Below, one piece after another: positions 34,956-46,892 of a DNA stretch of 64,000 nt (the stretch's first letter is position 1; every line of letters starts with the position of its first letter). The position numbers were made by a program, and so were the translations under genes. A model generated the notes under the pieces. That model was not told the origin of the DNA. It saw only the letters and a program-made list of their open reading frames with translations, and did no database searches. This stretch comes from Clarireedia homoeocarpa (taxonomy: Eukaryota > Ascomycota > Leotiomycetes > Helotiales > Rutstroemiaceae): positions 442,176 through 506,175 of the forward strand of contig LNKV01000038.1 in assembly GCA_001465935.1 (NCBI GenBank). The letters are read 5' to 3'.

Positions 34956-37646
34956 ATGCATTGGACAAAGTACCTCAATACTGCGTCCGTCATCGCAGTT
35001 TCTGCGGTACACGCTTCTACATTGACCCCGCCGGTTATACCACTCCTTGTTCGCAATCCTTATCTGAGCGCTTGGCTTGGAAATGCAAGAGATAACCCTT
35101 GGGAACGTTGGCCAATATTTTGGACAGGTCAAGAGGTACGGAACCTAAATTTCTTCGGGTCTTTCATGCTGGCGGGCACTAATTCGTATCCTTTTTGCAG
35201 ATTGGATTCTCGGTCCTAGCATCGGTCCCTTCTTCAAATACGGTTTATCCATTGTTAGGCAGACCTCACGATTCATTGAGCAAGACTGGCGACAGGTAAG
35301 ATTTGAAGACTGCGCGACGCAATGATTCCTGCCATTGACTGATGCGTCGCATAGCTTCAACGTCTCATATCCAACCTTCAAAGGTGCTAGTTTCGATGCG
35401 TCGACTACCAATCTTACATACGAGATACCATCGCCCTCTGCCGGACAAGGCCCAGTCGAAGTTATCCTGTCCTTCCTATCCCCCATTACTCCGACTTCGA
35501 CATTTCGACAATCTATACCTGCATCGTATGTGACTGTGCATGCTTCGGGAGGATTCAATATCAATGTTTATTTGGATATCAATGGATTATGGGTTAGTGG
35601 TAGTCGAGGCAGTGAGATTGATTGGACGTTCAGCCAAAATATGCCACCCAGTGGCAGTAAGGACGCACCCTTAAAGACATGGACATTCAAAAGAATTGTC
35701 GAGCAGCTCTTCACTGAATGGAATGATCGAGCAGAATGGGGTCAACTGCATTTCACCGGCCCGGCAGATGTTCATCACGAGGCCGGCACCTCAGCACTGC
35801 TCCGTCAGAGATTCGCGCGCACCGGAACATTGCAAAATGTTGTGGATACCAAATTCCGTGGAATCATGGATGAGGAGCCCGTCTTTGCTTTCGCTAAATC
35901 ATTCAAATTAAATGGCACTTCTGCTGCAAGTGGCAAGTCTTATGATAGCGCTCTCTTCACAGTGGCCCATATTCAGGAACCTGTCATTCAATACGCTTCC
36001 GCACGAGGCTTGACCGCAATGCGTCCATTGTGGGCATCATTCTACCCCAAAGTAGATGAGCTCCTCAACTTCCATTATCATGATTTCCACAAAGCTTCCG
36101 AGCTAGCCAGCAACTATTCTACCCAACTTGAATCTGATGCTCTGCAGTCTGGATCTGAGGATTACAAAGATATCCTTGCCCTCAGTGCTCGGCAAGTTTT
36201 GGGGGCTGCTAGTTTCTCCGGCACTCCAGATGATCCTATCATTTTCTTCAAGGAAATCTCTTCGGATGGAAACATGAACACCATTGACGTTATCTACCCC
36301 GCTTTCCCATTCTTTTTGTACACAAATCCGCGTTGGTTAGCATACATGCTAGAGCCATTAATTGAGCATATGCTCAGTGGACAATACCCGTAAGTTACCT
36401 CGATCCGGCCCAATACATGTACTTTAAATGCTAACGATAACAGTAACGACTATGCCATGCATGATCTTGGGTCATCTTTCCCCAACGCAACGGGGCATCC
36501 TGATGGCAGAGACGAGTATATGCCTGTGGAAGAATGCGGTAACATGTTAATCATGGGTTTAGCGTTGGTCAACTCGCTCAAGTACGATACCCAACCTGCA
36601 AGCATTTGGTCCGACAACGGGGCGCAAGCATCTGCCGATCTTTCGGACAATGCTTTCCCCCTCTACGTTGACGCCGATGGTATGGACGACACTGTTGGCG
36701 GCCCTGTCAACTCCAAGGGCGAGAAACAGGCACGTAAATGGGTGGAGAAATCATACAGACTTTGGAAACAATGGACTGGCTATTTGGTTAGGGAAACTCT
36801 GATTCCGAGTAACCAATTATCCACCGATGATTTCGCTGGTTGGTTGGCAAATCAAACGAACCTCGCATTGAAAGGCATTATCGGTATCAAAGCTATGAGC
36901 GAAATTGCCGAAGTAGTTGGCAAGACTGAGGATGCCAAATACTACCGCAATGTATCCGAGACTTATATCAAACGATGGGAAGATGAGTTTGCTTTATCAA
37001 GAGATGGAACTCATGCTAAATTGGCTTATTCGTGGTATGGATCATGGACCATTCTCTACAACCTGTTTGCAGACTCATTACTTTGTTTCCATCTTCCCCA
37101 GAGCAAGTCTCGTGCTCCGACCATCGGGAAGGGCCAACGACCGCTGGCAGATTCGGAAACCGAGACATCCAAGACAGGATTTGTCAGCGACAAGATCTAT
37201 AAGATCCAGAGCGATTGGTATCACACTGTTAGACAGAAATACGGTCTACCGCTGGACAGCAGACATTTGTATACGAAGAGTGACTGGGAGTTCTTCGCTG
37301 TTGCAGTAGCTAGCAAGAAAGTTCGAGAAGAAATTGTTGACTCAATTGCACTTTGGGTTAACGAAACCACCACTGGTAAGTGCCTATATTCTAATATACT
37401 GAACAATACTAAAAAAATACTATAGATAAACCACTTACAGACTTATACGACACAGAGGGAACGGGAGGGTTCCCTGGCATTGAGTTCAAGGCGCGTCCTG
37501 TTGTAGGAGGTCATTTCGCCTTCTTAGCATTAGAAAGAGCATGTGATGGGAAAGCTGTAGCAGCTTTAGACTTCTTGAACCAAGATGAAGAGACAGAAGA
37601 AGAGAAACTAGATTCGTCAGAAGACATGCATAATGAAGAATTGTAG
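34956..37646 (+). CDS. Secreted glutaminase A (GtaA-type)
   Basis: Extracellular or wall-bound L-glutaminase of the Aspergillus GtaA family, releasing ammonia and glutamate. Exons 34956-35135, 35201-35295, 35355-36389, 36444-37375 and 37426-37646 (GT-AG introns of 50-65 bases) give 820 residues. The N-terminus is a signal peptide (TASVIAVSAVHASTLTPPV), followed by the family start IPLLVRNPYLSAWLGNARDN and PWERWPIFWTGQE. Later markers include NDYAMHDLGSSFPNATGHPD, EEYMPVEECGNM-like EYMPVEECGNMLIM, GLPLDSRHLYTKSDWEFF and FPGIEFKARPVVGGHFAFLA. The last marker lies in the final exon and confirms the last splice. An insert rich in polar residues follows LLCFHLPQ (about bases 37095-37190). The tail after ALERAC is acidic. 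Confidence 0.93.
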
Positions 37647-38384
37647 ATTAGATCACCCGACTGATTACTGAATCATTTTGGAGCTTGGCATCAGCATTAT
37701 TAGGATAGTCGATGGGCTTTCGTTGGCACATGCAATTGTTGGAACTGCCCTCGTACGTACGCCTTGCAGGTTGGCGGTAAGCAAGGAAAGCTGGGGAAGG
37801 ACGATTCTCTATTGATATACTACAGTATGAATATTGTACAGCGCAATTGGATCTGTACAGCAATGAATCCAAGCAGTCATGTTTATATCCATTGGAAATG
37901 AAGTATTAAAAGGCGTTGTTGTTTTCGCCCCAGCGAGGCAATTCCAAGATGGCAACTTCTGGTGTTGCCTTGGCTGCTTGCAATGCGATTTATACAGTAG
38001 GAACTCGTAATTTGTCTCAGCTTTACCGCTGTATGTGGGTTAGCCGCTCTCGGTTAGCGGTAGACCCAATTTTAAAATTCGCGACAACTTCTTTTACTTC
38101 GCTGTGATCTGACCATACGTGCCTCTTCCCTTTCAAAAAGAATCAACCCAACAACTTTCTTCTCCCTCCCTTTTTCTTTTAATTACCCCAACCATCTCGC
38201 AATCATCAAATATCCGCATCGCGCACATTTCTATTTGATATCTCTTTCTGTTTCTGACAATTCTGGAGCATCCAAAAGCTCAAGTGTTGTTTCGCGACAG
38301 TTACTACTTCAACACACACAAATCCAGCACAAACACGACTTATTGACTTTCCGTGTCTTTGTGTCACAGCAAATCATAATCATC
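37647..38384. other. Intergenic
   Basis: 3' flank of the glutaminase gene and the pyrimidine-rich 5' leader and promoter of the Tra2-like gene (about 38110-38384). Confidence 0.6.
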
Positions 38385-39504
38385 ATGGCTTCCATGGATT
38401 ACGAAAACGAGAACGGCACTCGTTACGAAGGTATGCAAATTTATGACTGATCATTCAATCTATCGTGGAAATTATTTTGGATTTGCTTGAAGCTGACTTT
38501 TTCTTCGCGCGTAGATGAGGCTCCACGTTACGAGCGTGATCGCAGCGCATCTCCTCGCCCAACTCGTCGCAATGAGAGTCCAAGAGGTGGCCCTCGCCGA
38601 TCTGCTTCCCCAGACAGAGGTGGACGTGATGACCGGTTAGTTTTTCAACATCCGCGAAGCACAAAATTATGCATAATATTCTAACAAATAATTTAAGTGG
38701 ACCCAAGCAAGACCGTGGTCCTCCAGGCGGACAAGATGATGGCGCTGTCAACCCAGGCTCCAACCTTTTCGTCACTGGTATCCACCCACGTCTCACCGAA
38801 GAGGAAGTGTCTCGTCTTTTCGAGAAATATGGTGATGTTGAGAAGTGCAATATCATGCGTGATCCACACACTCGTGAATCTCGTGGCTTCGGTTTCGTTA
38901 AGATGGTTACCTCCGACCAAGCCGATGCTGCCAAGGAGGGCCTTCAAGGTGAGGCTATCGAGGGTCGTACATTGAGCATCGAGAAGGCTCGTCGTGCTCG
39001 TCCTCGTACCCCAACTCCTGGCAAGTACTTCGGACCACCAAAGAGAGGCAAGTAGTTCCGGTCCCCTTGTTTTACACAATTAACTAAAACACAGAAGATG
39101 CGCGTGGCCCTCCTCGTGGTGGATGGGGTGGTGATCGATATGATGACCGTCGTCGTGGTGGCGGTGGTTACCGCTACGAACCATATGGTGGACGCTATGG
39201 TGGCAGAGATGATCGTGATCGTGGATACAGCCGTCGTGACCGAGACGATTATAGCGATGCTCCCCGAGGAGTCGACCGTTACGCCGGACCTCGCGATGAC
39301 AGATACAGCCGTGGAGGTGATGAACGACGTGGAGGAGGCTACAACGACCGAGACCGTTATGACAGAGGTGGACGTGAAGACAGAGGTGCCCGAGATGCTG
39401 CTCCTGCAGCCGGCTATGGTGATCCAGCTCCTCGTGGAGATGCTCGAGAGCCGTACGGAGGTAGAAGCTACGATGATGAGAGATACTCCCGTCGTGAATA
39501 TTAA
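38385..39504 (+). CDS. Tra2-like RRM RNA-binding protein (splicing factor)
   Basis: Predicted nuclear RNA-binding protein of the Transformer-2/SR-like type. Exons 38385-38430, 38515-38635, 38698-39047 and 39095-39504 give 308 residues. A short RS-type region (ERDRSASPRPTRRNESPR, then RRSASPDRGGRDDR) precedes one RRM with RNP2 LFVTGI and RNP1 RGFGFVKM. The linker ARRARPRTPTPGKYFGPPKR follows, then an Arg/Gly/Tyr/Asp-rich tail (GGYRYEPYGGRYGGRDDRD). The third intron (39048-39094) has a GC donor, AG/GCAAGT, and ACAG acceptor; no GT donor gives the required phase. If it is not removed, translation stops after GPPKRGK, leaving a form without the RGG/RS-like tail. This may be a regulated event (inference). 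Confidence 0.9.
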
Positions 39505-42500
39505 TTGCTGACCATCCCAGGTGGTGAGCGCCCTGCTCGTTAATTACGCACGCACGATCTCGACGAGCGCAACAAGAGCTTTGGATCTGCGGCTTTCAAT
39601 TGATGCGGGTGTGTCGTTCACTTATGCTTCTTTTCTCGTTTGTATTCATCATGGTCCAAAGCTTCGAGCGGCGGAAAATGCAAAAGCAGTGCGCGGGTTC
39701 TTCACACTTTTCGGCGGATCGAGCGAACAACAACACTCGGGTCGTATTTTGACTTTTTCAAACGGATGCTAGGATTTCTTTCATACTCTCTTCAGGTTCT
39801 CTTTATTTCGGCTCGACGTACGGTCATCTGGGCGGAGTTTACAGCATAGACGATCCTCTTTTTTTTTTTAATGAGGAAGGGGATGCGTTCTTCCCACTGG
39901 CTCTTTTCGATCAGTCTCAGCACTTTATGTCCCCTTGTACTACCACTATTCACCAGAGACTGAGCTGCTCCACACAAACTCTGTTTTACGGCCATCTACG
40001 CCTTCGAAGATCTCTCGACTTCGTCGTCATTTTTAGTCGCCTAACTAAAAGAAATCGAAAGCAACTCAGCCCTCACTAAAAATACCTTATGACAACTACA
40101 AAAACAAATTTCGCGAAACGTATTACAATACTCTATATTGACAGCAAGTTCCAACGTGCTCGTTGATTTACGAAGAAAATCTTTTCGATATTCGCAAAAT
40201 CACAACCCAAAAAACATGATAATTGCCAACTGCCAGTGCCCGCCCTATGTCGCCCTACTCGTACTCTTCACTATCTACAGCCAGACATCAAGTCAATCAT
40301 TCACATCGTTCCCATAAAATAGGCGACTAATCGTAAATCACGTACATGCCTATTGCATTTCGATATATACCTGTCGCTCAAACATCAATCGCTGAGTCAA
40401 CTATCGTAAATCGATGGTCCAAATTCTCTAAATATCGAACTTAAAACTTTTCGCCGAACGATTGATGCAAACGGCCTTTGATGGCTTTGAGATTCCGAGC
40501 CCAGCGCTTTGTGCATTCTGTGTACAAGGAATAAAGGGAAAACAAAAGCAAAAGCAAAAGCAAAAGAAAAAGAGCACCAAAGAAAACAAGGTAAATTTCC
40601 CGGGTTATGAAAACAGTGTGGCTAACTACAAAGAATTTTATGATGTCGATTGTTCGATTTGGGGAATGAAATTTTGGAAGATGTGCTGTACCAATACCAG
40701 CAGACATAGTCCCGCGAAAATTCCTGGACTGGGCTGGGCTGGGCTTGGGAATGTTTGGGGCGGGAAATTTGAAATGAGATGGTGGCGGGCACGGGTACGG
40801 GCAGGTAAGGCTACGGGCGGTTGCGTGTGTTTGTGTATACGGGGATCACTGATGTGATTTCATGTTGAGTGATAGTGATGGACGTGATGACGTGTGAAAT
40901 GAAGAGGGAGATGGTGAAATGAACGGTAGGTCTGATGTGACAGGACGAGGAAGGAAAAGGTAAGGCTGCATTGCATGGAAAGTACTAGTGGACGAAGAGC
41001 AAGGCAGCACATCACATATCAAGGCGAACAATGTGGCTCGCGTTCCAGCTGATGTTTCTTTCTTGGCAAACATACATGTAGAGAAAATACCATATCCGGG
41101 ATATTTTTCTTGTGAAGGAGGGAAAAGTTTGGTAAGGGAGATTACGTTTCACCTTATTTTTTGGGATGTTGGTTTGGTTTGGTTTGATGGGCTATGCTAT
41201 GCTGTTATGCTGTGCACATGTGTTTGCATATTTACGTTCTTTTCTTTTTGCATGTTTAGTTAAGTAGATACTAGAAGAGAAATACAAATGAATAATATAC
41301 CGCTGATATTTGATTTACTCCGATGACGTGGATTTCTCTTTAAGATTGTTGTTTATTTATAACATGCTACAATATTCATATGCAGGTTACAACACAGTTA
41401 CGCCGGCTTGCGGCAACAATATTGATAGTTGGTGATAAGTTATCGATTATAGAAACAGAAAGGGTAGGTGGGATGATAGGGCTTGGTAGGGAGAGTGTGG
41501 GTGTCGTTTCAATAGTTGGTGAAAGGTGCTAGGTGGGTGAGTGAGTGCGGAGGAGGGGTAGATGTTGGCGCACTCGGATTTGTCGCGTGTCTTGGTGCTT
41601 TTTCGTACTATACCCCTCCCCTCCCCTCTATAAAGCTCTGAATGAATGCTCAACTGTGATTTTCCCCACTTAATCATCACCACTACTGTACTGTACTGTC
41701 TCCATTCTCAATGCGCTTCCGTTCCGGAGAGCTGTGAGTCGGCGCGATTGGAGCAGTAGAGAATAACTAACTACTACTCTACGTCGGCAGACTGGGTGGA
41801 GCGGAGAGAAGAGGAGAGGAGAGAAGATTAACTGCTGAGTATCTCAGGGAGGATGGGGATGGGAGGTGTCGTGCTGCGATTGGCTAAACTTACCAACCTA
41901 TAAGATCAACACTAGGAAATAAATAGATTTGAGACAGCAAAGAGCCCTTCGTCGTTGCCCTCCTTCCACTCTTATAATCACTGGACCGCGATGATGTTGC
42001 AGACGGCAGTTCTTCTTTCCACATAGTTACCGTTTCCTTTCTTTCGAACCCTATTCCCGGAACCTGTAGGCACTACTAGCTCTAGACATGAGTTTCCCGT
42101 GCAGTGCAGGTAGACTGATTCCTCTGCTGATGAATTCACCCTCGTTGCTCGGTATCGAAAAAGCCATTGACTTGAACTTCATTGCTGCTATCATCCAGCG
42201 AATAGGAAGGAATCTTTCTTGATTTTGCCGGTTTGGCACTTCAACGGCTTTCTTTTCTTTCACCACAAGAGCAGAGCGATGATTGGTTTGGCTCTTAACT
42301 GAATTGGCTTTGGATTCTGCTACTGGCTCAATTGTCCCACCAGTGCTGGGGCCTGTGGCAAGATTGAATAGACCAATAATCTCTTGATTAAGGAAAGATC
42401 GAGCAGAGCAGTGAGATTGAAGACATGGCGAATGTGGGGGTATTGATCGTCTCTATTTAATAGGAATCGAATACTGTCTACGACATTATATCTCAACTAT

Positions 42501-43335
42501 CCTAGAGGTTCCCTGTACACATCATCATTCCCTCGTCTCTCTCCTCTCTCTCCCTTGCGATATACCTACAATCTTCACAAGTCAGCAACTCACTTCCCGC
42601 TTTCCCATCCCACCTCCCACGCAGGCTAAGAGATGCAAGAACAGGTGCCAAGTGAAAAAGATAGAAACAAAATCAGAGTCGCATAAAAATGCATTTGGTG
42701 GTCGTCATATGACAGTTCTTGAGGCCGCTCAGTAACACGGACCAATGTTGCTCATCATATTTTGTGTTGTTTTGAGGAGAGATGGGGATAATGAAGAGAA
42801 TGGAGGGAAGGGTACAGGACACATATAAGAGAAGGGAAAGAGAAGATGATGCTTACATATTCTGATATACACATGGCGGTCTCGACGCCGAAGTAGAATG
42901 AAGAAAGATCATGACAGACAGAAGGGCCGGATAGAAGTTATTGAGAAGTAGGTTGAGCCATTCATCAATCGCTACAGCTCATCCGCGCACCTCATGTCAT
43001 CTCATTTTCCCTTCATGGAGATACTTCAGATCATCATCATCCTGCACCAACATTCAACATCAACGCCGACGTCGAATGATAGAATCATATACGACCTCAA
43101 ACGAGATAAATCAAAACAAAAACAAAAGTTATTTGCTTGCAGAGATTTTATACAGGGGGATCCACTGCAATTTCGCTTCCTTCAAGAATTTGTCCCCACT
43201 TGTTTTTTTTTTTTTTTGGTATGAAGTAACCTAGACCGATTGTGGAACGAGTGGAATTTTGAACTTGAAGAGGCTGACACAATTGGAAACGAGTGTGGGA
43301 TACTGGATGTGTTGGTTGTTGATGGCCGCGATGCG
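39505..43335. other. Large gap of about 4 kb with simple repeats
   Basis: No gene is supported. It holds a CAAAAG tract at 40543-40572, repeated GGGCT and GGGTAC/CGGG patches near 40730-40815, pyrimidine/purine patches at 41610-41640, 41805-41830 and 42530-42560, and a T-run at about 43204-43218. This looks like long untranslated or regulatory sequence. Transcript evidence would be needed to place a non-coding RNA. Confidence 0.5.
40543..40572. repeat. (CAAAAG)n simple repeat
   Basis: About five copies of CAAAAG, the last imperfect, in the gap downstream of the Tra2-like gene. Confidence 0.85.
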
Positions 43336-43695
43336 TTATGTGGCGGTTAGAAATTTGCTGATTTGGTTTCCGGCATGGTTTATCGACCCGCCATATCGGG
43401 AGTCGGGAGTTCGGAGATTGATTGAAGTGAAGCTGAAGTTCCTTGCTGCGCCGTCGACAGACGTTGGGCTGACGCGGGCTGCATCGTATAGAAGTTCGCC
43501 GGCTTCTGTGTAGTGCAGTGGTACAAATGCCATGCTTCTTCCAGAGCTGCCTTGCTGATATTGGAGAGCAAGAACGTCATCGTACGAAAAGCGATGTACA
43601 ATCACACCTGCAGACTGATACACCCATCTCATGCTGGAACGAATAGCTCTATGATTTTTGGACAGAAACATAGTTTTCTGAATACCATCATTCAA
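43336..43695 (-). other. In-frame open extension directly after the Pif1 stop codon
   Basis: The codon after the helicase TGA begins an open frame of 119 codons in the same frame, ending at 43336. The residues (for example RWVYQSAGVIVHRFSYDDVL) have ordinary protein composition but no recognised domain. It may be chance, a 3' untranslated region, or a stop-codon read-through extension. The context is TGA-TTG, not the strong TGA-CTA read-through motif. Confidence 0.35.
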
Positions 43696-46104
43696 TCAGC
43701 CATCCTGCAGGTTCTCCCATCTAGTATTCTTGTAAAAATCTACAACTTCTTGATCCACACCAATATCATCCCTAGTCGAATAACCCGTAACAGTAAGTCC
43801 ATTAAGCGTAGTTGCTCTCGAAAGAGCCACATACAATTGGCCACTTTCGAAAATCTCTTTTCGAGACACTTCAACGTAGTCCATTGTCATTCCTTGGCTT
43901 TTGTGGATGGACAGAGCCCATCCCAACATAAGAGGCATCTGAGTTCGACAAACGAGATATCGGTCCTTCTCAGGTCCCATCAAAGTCTCCGATGGAACAG
44001 GTATGATCATCGCAGTTTGTCCATCCGTAAATCGTACAACAGGTCTCACGGTGTTTTTCGCCGTAAATGCATCGAGTTGGCCCTGACGCCATTCCTTATG
44101 ATCTCCTGTTACTACTTCATATGGCCAGCTCCTCGCATTGACGAAGCTGACTATTGTCCCCTGCGAACCATTTACTAGACCTCCTTTCAGGTCCTGATTG
44201 TATAGCAAAACGACTTTCGCGCCTAACTTGAGCGTGAGATCCTTCGGAAAACGATGATATTCGGATACCGATTGAAGGTATTCATCGCATTTTGCTTGAA
44301 TCTCATCGCGTCGCAGTTCATCGTCGAATCGTTCTATTAAAGGGCAAACACCATCGTGAGCATGCCAGACCACTTCTGGTTGTTTGATCAAATTCAGCTG
44401 AGTCCTATTAAAACTATCGACATCGCAACGTTTCGACATGAGGCGGGTGGCGAATACTGCAGGTGGTAGCACTTTCGGGCGGACGAGGTCTTTCCATTCA
44501 ATAACGCTCAGAGGAATGCCATCACGGACTTTGTTCAACAGCGCCTTGAATTTCTCGTCCTTTTGTCGATGGATTTGCTCCAGCTTTACATGCCTAAGTT
44601 TCAGGTCGTTCCATACTTTTGCTTTGAAAGCCCACTTATCTCCGTCCTTGAATTTCGGGCCATTCTTGCAGCATGGACAATAGCGAGTGAGCAGACCAAC
44701 CATCTCGGCACCGCATGCGAGGCAGTTTTCGAAAGGTTTCACTGGCGGCAATTGATAAAAGTCACCGAGAAAAATTACTTGTAAGCCGCCGAACGGTTTT
44801 GTGTTTTCCAAGACAACCATGAGGAGGATATTCAACCGTTCAAGAAACTGGCTTTCGACCATTGAAATCTCTTCAATGATCAGCACTTTGAGATGGGAGA
44901 TTGCTTTTGCTCTGCTCCTCGCTGTTTTAGCAAGAAGCTTGCCAAGAGGCTGTTTGAATGAATGCGGTTTCCAGCCCGCGAAAGAATATGTTGTTAGCCC
45001 ATTCAGAGGTAAAGCGGCGAGCCCAGTAGGCGCAACTACTTGAACTCGAACTTTTGGGGTCTCTACGCTCTCGTTCTCGTTCTCGTATTTTCTCTTCAGG
45101 CTCTTTATGATCTGCAGTAAGGTGAGTGTTTTCCCTGTTCCTGCAGCTCCCGTTAAGTAAATGTTGTCACCTTGTATGGCCATCTTCACCACGGCTTTCT
45201 GCTCGGCTGTAAGCTTTTTGGGCTCAAGGTTTTGAGAGAAGCCAACTTCAAGATTCACCTCATCATCCAACTCCGAAAAATTGCCATACAAGTCTTCGAG
45301 TTCAGCTGATGTATCGGGCTCATCCGTCTTGATCTCCTTGTCCAAGGGTGCAGTTTTCAAGTCTCTTTGCAATTTTAAATGCCTACTGGCCTCGTCATCA
45401 CTAAGAATTGGTCTTTTTGACAGTGGACGCTCATCTTGAGAGCCTTTGGAATTGATGAGTGTCTCAAAGGGTGGCACGTTTGATGTTGTGGCGGCCAAGA
45501 TTTTTTTGAAGTCGGACTCTTCACTTCGTGTTGATTGTTTCTGTTTCTCACATTGCAGAATTTTATCTGCGTTTATCTCGTCAAGGGAAGTATTGTCGTC
45601 CTCTTCAAATTTGCGCTTTAGGCCGGCGATTAAGCGCAGCCTGGGAAGATCATTTTCTGTCTTTGTCGACTCTCGAATCACGTCCCGCTTTGGCTTCCGA
45701 CTACTAGGCGACCAAGGAATACTAAAACCCTCGATATCCGTGCCCTTTGGGGCCTTCGGGGAATCATCTTGAGATTTCCGCTGAGATTCAAGATGTTGCT
45801 GCCAGGCATCTTGTGCCTCTTTCAATGTGGAATATCCTTTTTGGGCATTGTGTGGAAATCCGTGGACCTGTGCTTTGCATTCATCCCACGAATTGAAAAT
45901 GCCTGTGGCCCTACCGCGAAGTACTACATAGAAGTTCTTAGGCCTTTTCTTCATAGCTTCCTTTGCGCCGTATGTATGCAGGCGATTCTTATCGCGCACA
46001 ACGGATTGACGTGAAGTATGGCTCAAATGACTTGTGGATATCCGCGGTCGCAGATAAAGATATGTGACAGGGGTCTTCATCTGCCCATCTAGCCAAGCAG
46101 GCAT
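43696..46104 (-). CDS. Pif1-family DNA helicase with RNase H1-type N-terminal domain
   Basis: ATP-dependent 5'-3' DNA helicase of the Pif1 superfamily, acting on mitochondrial and/or nuclear DNA. Single exon from the ATG at 46104 (MPAWLDGQMKTPVTYLYLRP), 802 residues; the frame further upstream opens only from a TTG. The N-terminus is basic with few acids up to about residue 50, a possible mitochondrial presequence. Residues 58-104 match the RNase H1 N-terminal/viroplasmin fold (KNFYVVLRGRATGIFNSWDE and KGYSTLKEAQDAW), which binds RNA-DNA hybrid or duplex RNA. A charged linker follows. Helicase motifs: Walker A GAAGTGKT (319-326), APTGLAAL, Walker B LIIEEISM, LGDFYQLPPV, and VI ALSIHKSQGMT and QLYVALSRA. 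A four-to-five-cysteine insert (ENCLACGAEM...RYCPCC) sits after the motif III region and may bind zinc. Confidence 0.93.
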   Translation of the reverse strand: MPAWLDGQMKTPVTYLYLRPRISTSHLSHTSRQSVVRDKNRLHTYGAKEAMKKRPKNFYVVLRGRATGIFNSWDECKAQVHGFPHNAQKGYSTLKEAQDAWQQHLESQRKSQDDSPKAPKGTDIEGFSIPWSPSSRKPKRDVIRESTKTENDLPRLRLIAGLKRKFEEDDNTSLDEINADKILQCEKQKQSTRSEESDFKKILAATTSNVPPFETLINSKGSQDERPLSKRPILSDDEASRHLKLQRDLKTAPLDKEIKTDEPDTSAELEDLYGNFSELDDEVNLEVGFSQNLEPKKLTAEQKAVVKMAIQGDNIYLTGAAGTGKTLTLLQIIKSLKRKYENENESVETPKVRVQVVAPTGLAALPLNGLTTYSFAGWKPHSFKQPLGKLLAKTARSRAKAISHLKVLIIEEISMVESQFLERLNILLMVVLENTKPFGGLQVIFLGDFYQLPPVKPFENCLACGAEMVGLLTRYCPCCKNGPKFKDGDKWAFKAKVWNDLKLRHVKLEQIHRQKDEKFKALLNKVRDGIPLSVIEWKDLVRPKVLPPAVFATRLMSKRCDVDSFNRTQLNLIKQPEVVWHAHDGVCPLIERFDDELRRDEIQAKCDEYLQSVSEYHRFPKDLTLKLGAKVVLLYNQDLKGGLVNGSQGTIVSFVNARSWPYEVVTGDHKEWRQGQLDAFTAKNTVRPVVRFTDGQTAMIIPVPSETLMGPEKDRYLVCRTQMPLMLGWALSIHKSQGMTMDYVEVSRKEIFESGQLYVALSRATTLNGLTVTGYSTRDDIGVDQEVVDFYKNTRWENLQDG

Positions 46105-46846
46105 TGCCAATGGTGGTCGAGAATGTCGCAATCGTCAAGACACGTCCGAGGGCAGTTGGTATTTGCGACCGAATATTATCAGTATGCCCACTGATTAACG
46201 AGCAAAGCGAAGTAAGCCAAGCAGAGGACCAAGGGTATATTCCAAATAATTGTCGACGGGGGGATTCCGTTCTGGAAGGATGTCGATGGTGTGGCATGGT
46301 GTGGGATTCTGACAGAGGTGGAAGACGAAGCCTCGCGTATTTCGGAGCCTTGTTGGGTTGCTTGTTTGGGTTACTTGTGCTGCTGTGCTGTCTTTCCAAC
46401 CGCCGTAGCTTCTCGGTTACTCAAATATTACAAATAGGACCTGGCGGGGTCGACGAGACACGGCTGCTTGGGCACCACTCGTGCCACTCTGCCGTTGGCA
46501 ATGTGAACGTTCATCCCAGCATGGATCGTCTCTATCAGGTACTTATTGGTTCCGAATGGTGCACGAATGCTCGAAAGCAAGAAAAGGCGCGTTTTAGTAT
46601 TCCAAATACTCGAGCCAGTACCACCGTAACAAGGATTCCTTTGACGCTCGCTGCAGGTCAGCTCCGTGCGCCCACCAGTGACGAAAGAGGTGGGGTTCGG
46701 GGGGTTCGGGGGACGGGGGACTTGACAGATAAGTAGAGAAAGCTACCCCTCCTCAACTGACTATTTCCTGTCCACCTCATCTACAACATCTACAAACATC
46801 TACAACTTTTGCACGCCATCTCTTGTATACCCAAAACTCCCAACAC

Positions 46847-46882
<36 letters not shown>

Positions 46883-46892
46883 AGCCGAAATC
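46105..46892. other. Divergent promoter region
   Basis: Between the helicase and peroxiredoxin starts. A plus-strand open frame runs through 46104-46736 but has no domain and overlaps the helicase leader; I read it as chance. A GGGGTTC repeat lies at about 46691-46718, and a TA tract at 46851-46874. Confidence 0.55.
46851..46874. repeat. (TA)12 tract in the peroxiredoxin leader
   Basis: Twelve TA dinucleotides followed by CACACACA, ending less than 20 bases before the peroxiredoxin ATG. It is likely to vary in length and may lie in the 5' untranslated region. Confidence 0.9.

Noticed and set aside
28855..37646. Possible secondary-metabolite cluster (GMC, SDR and a nearby Myb regulator)
   Set aside because: No polyketide, peptide or terpene backbone enzyme, no transporter, and mixed orientations with long gaps.
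46104..46736. 210-codon plus-strand open frame
   Set aside because: Begins opposite the helicase start, has no domain and runs through low-complexity promoter sequence.
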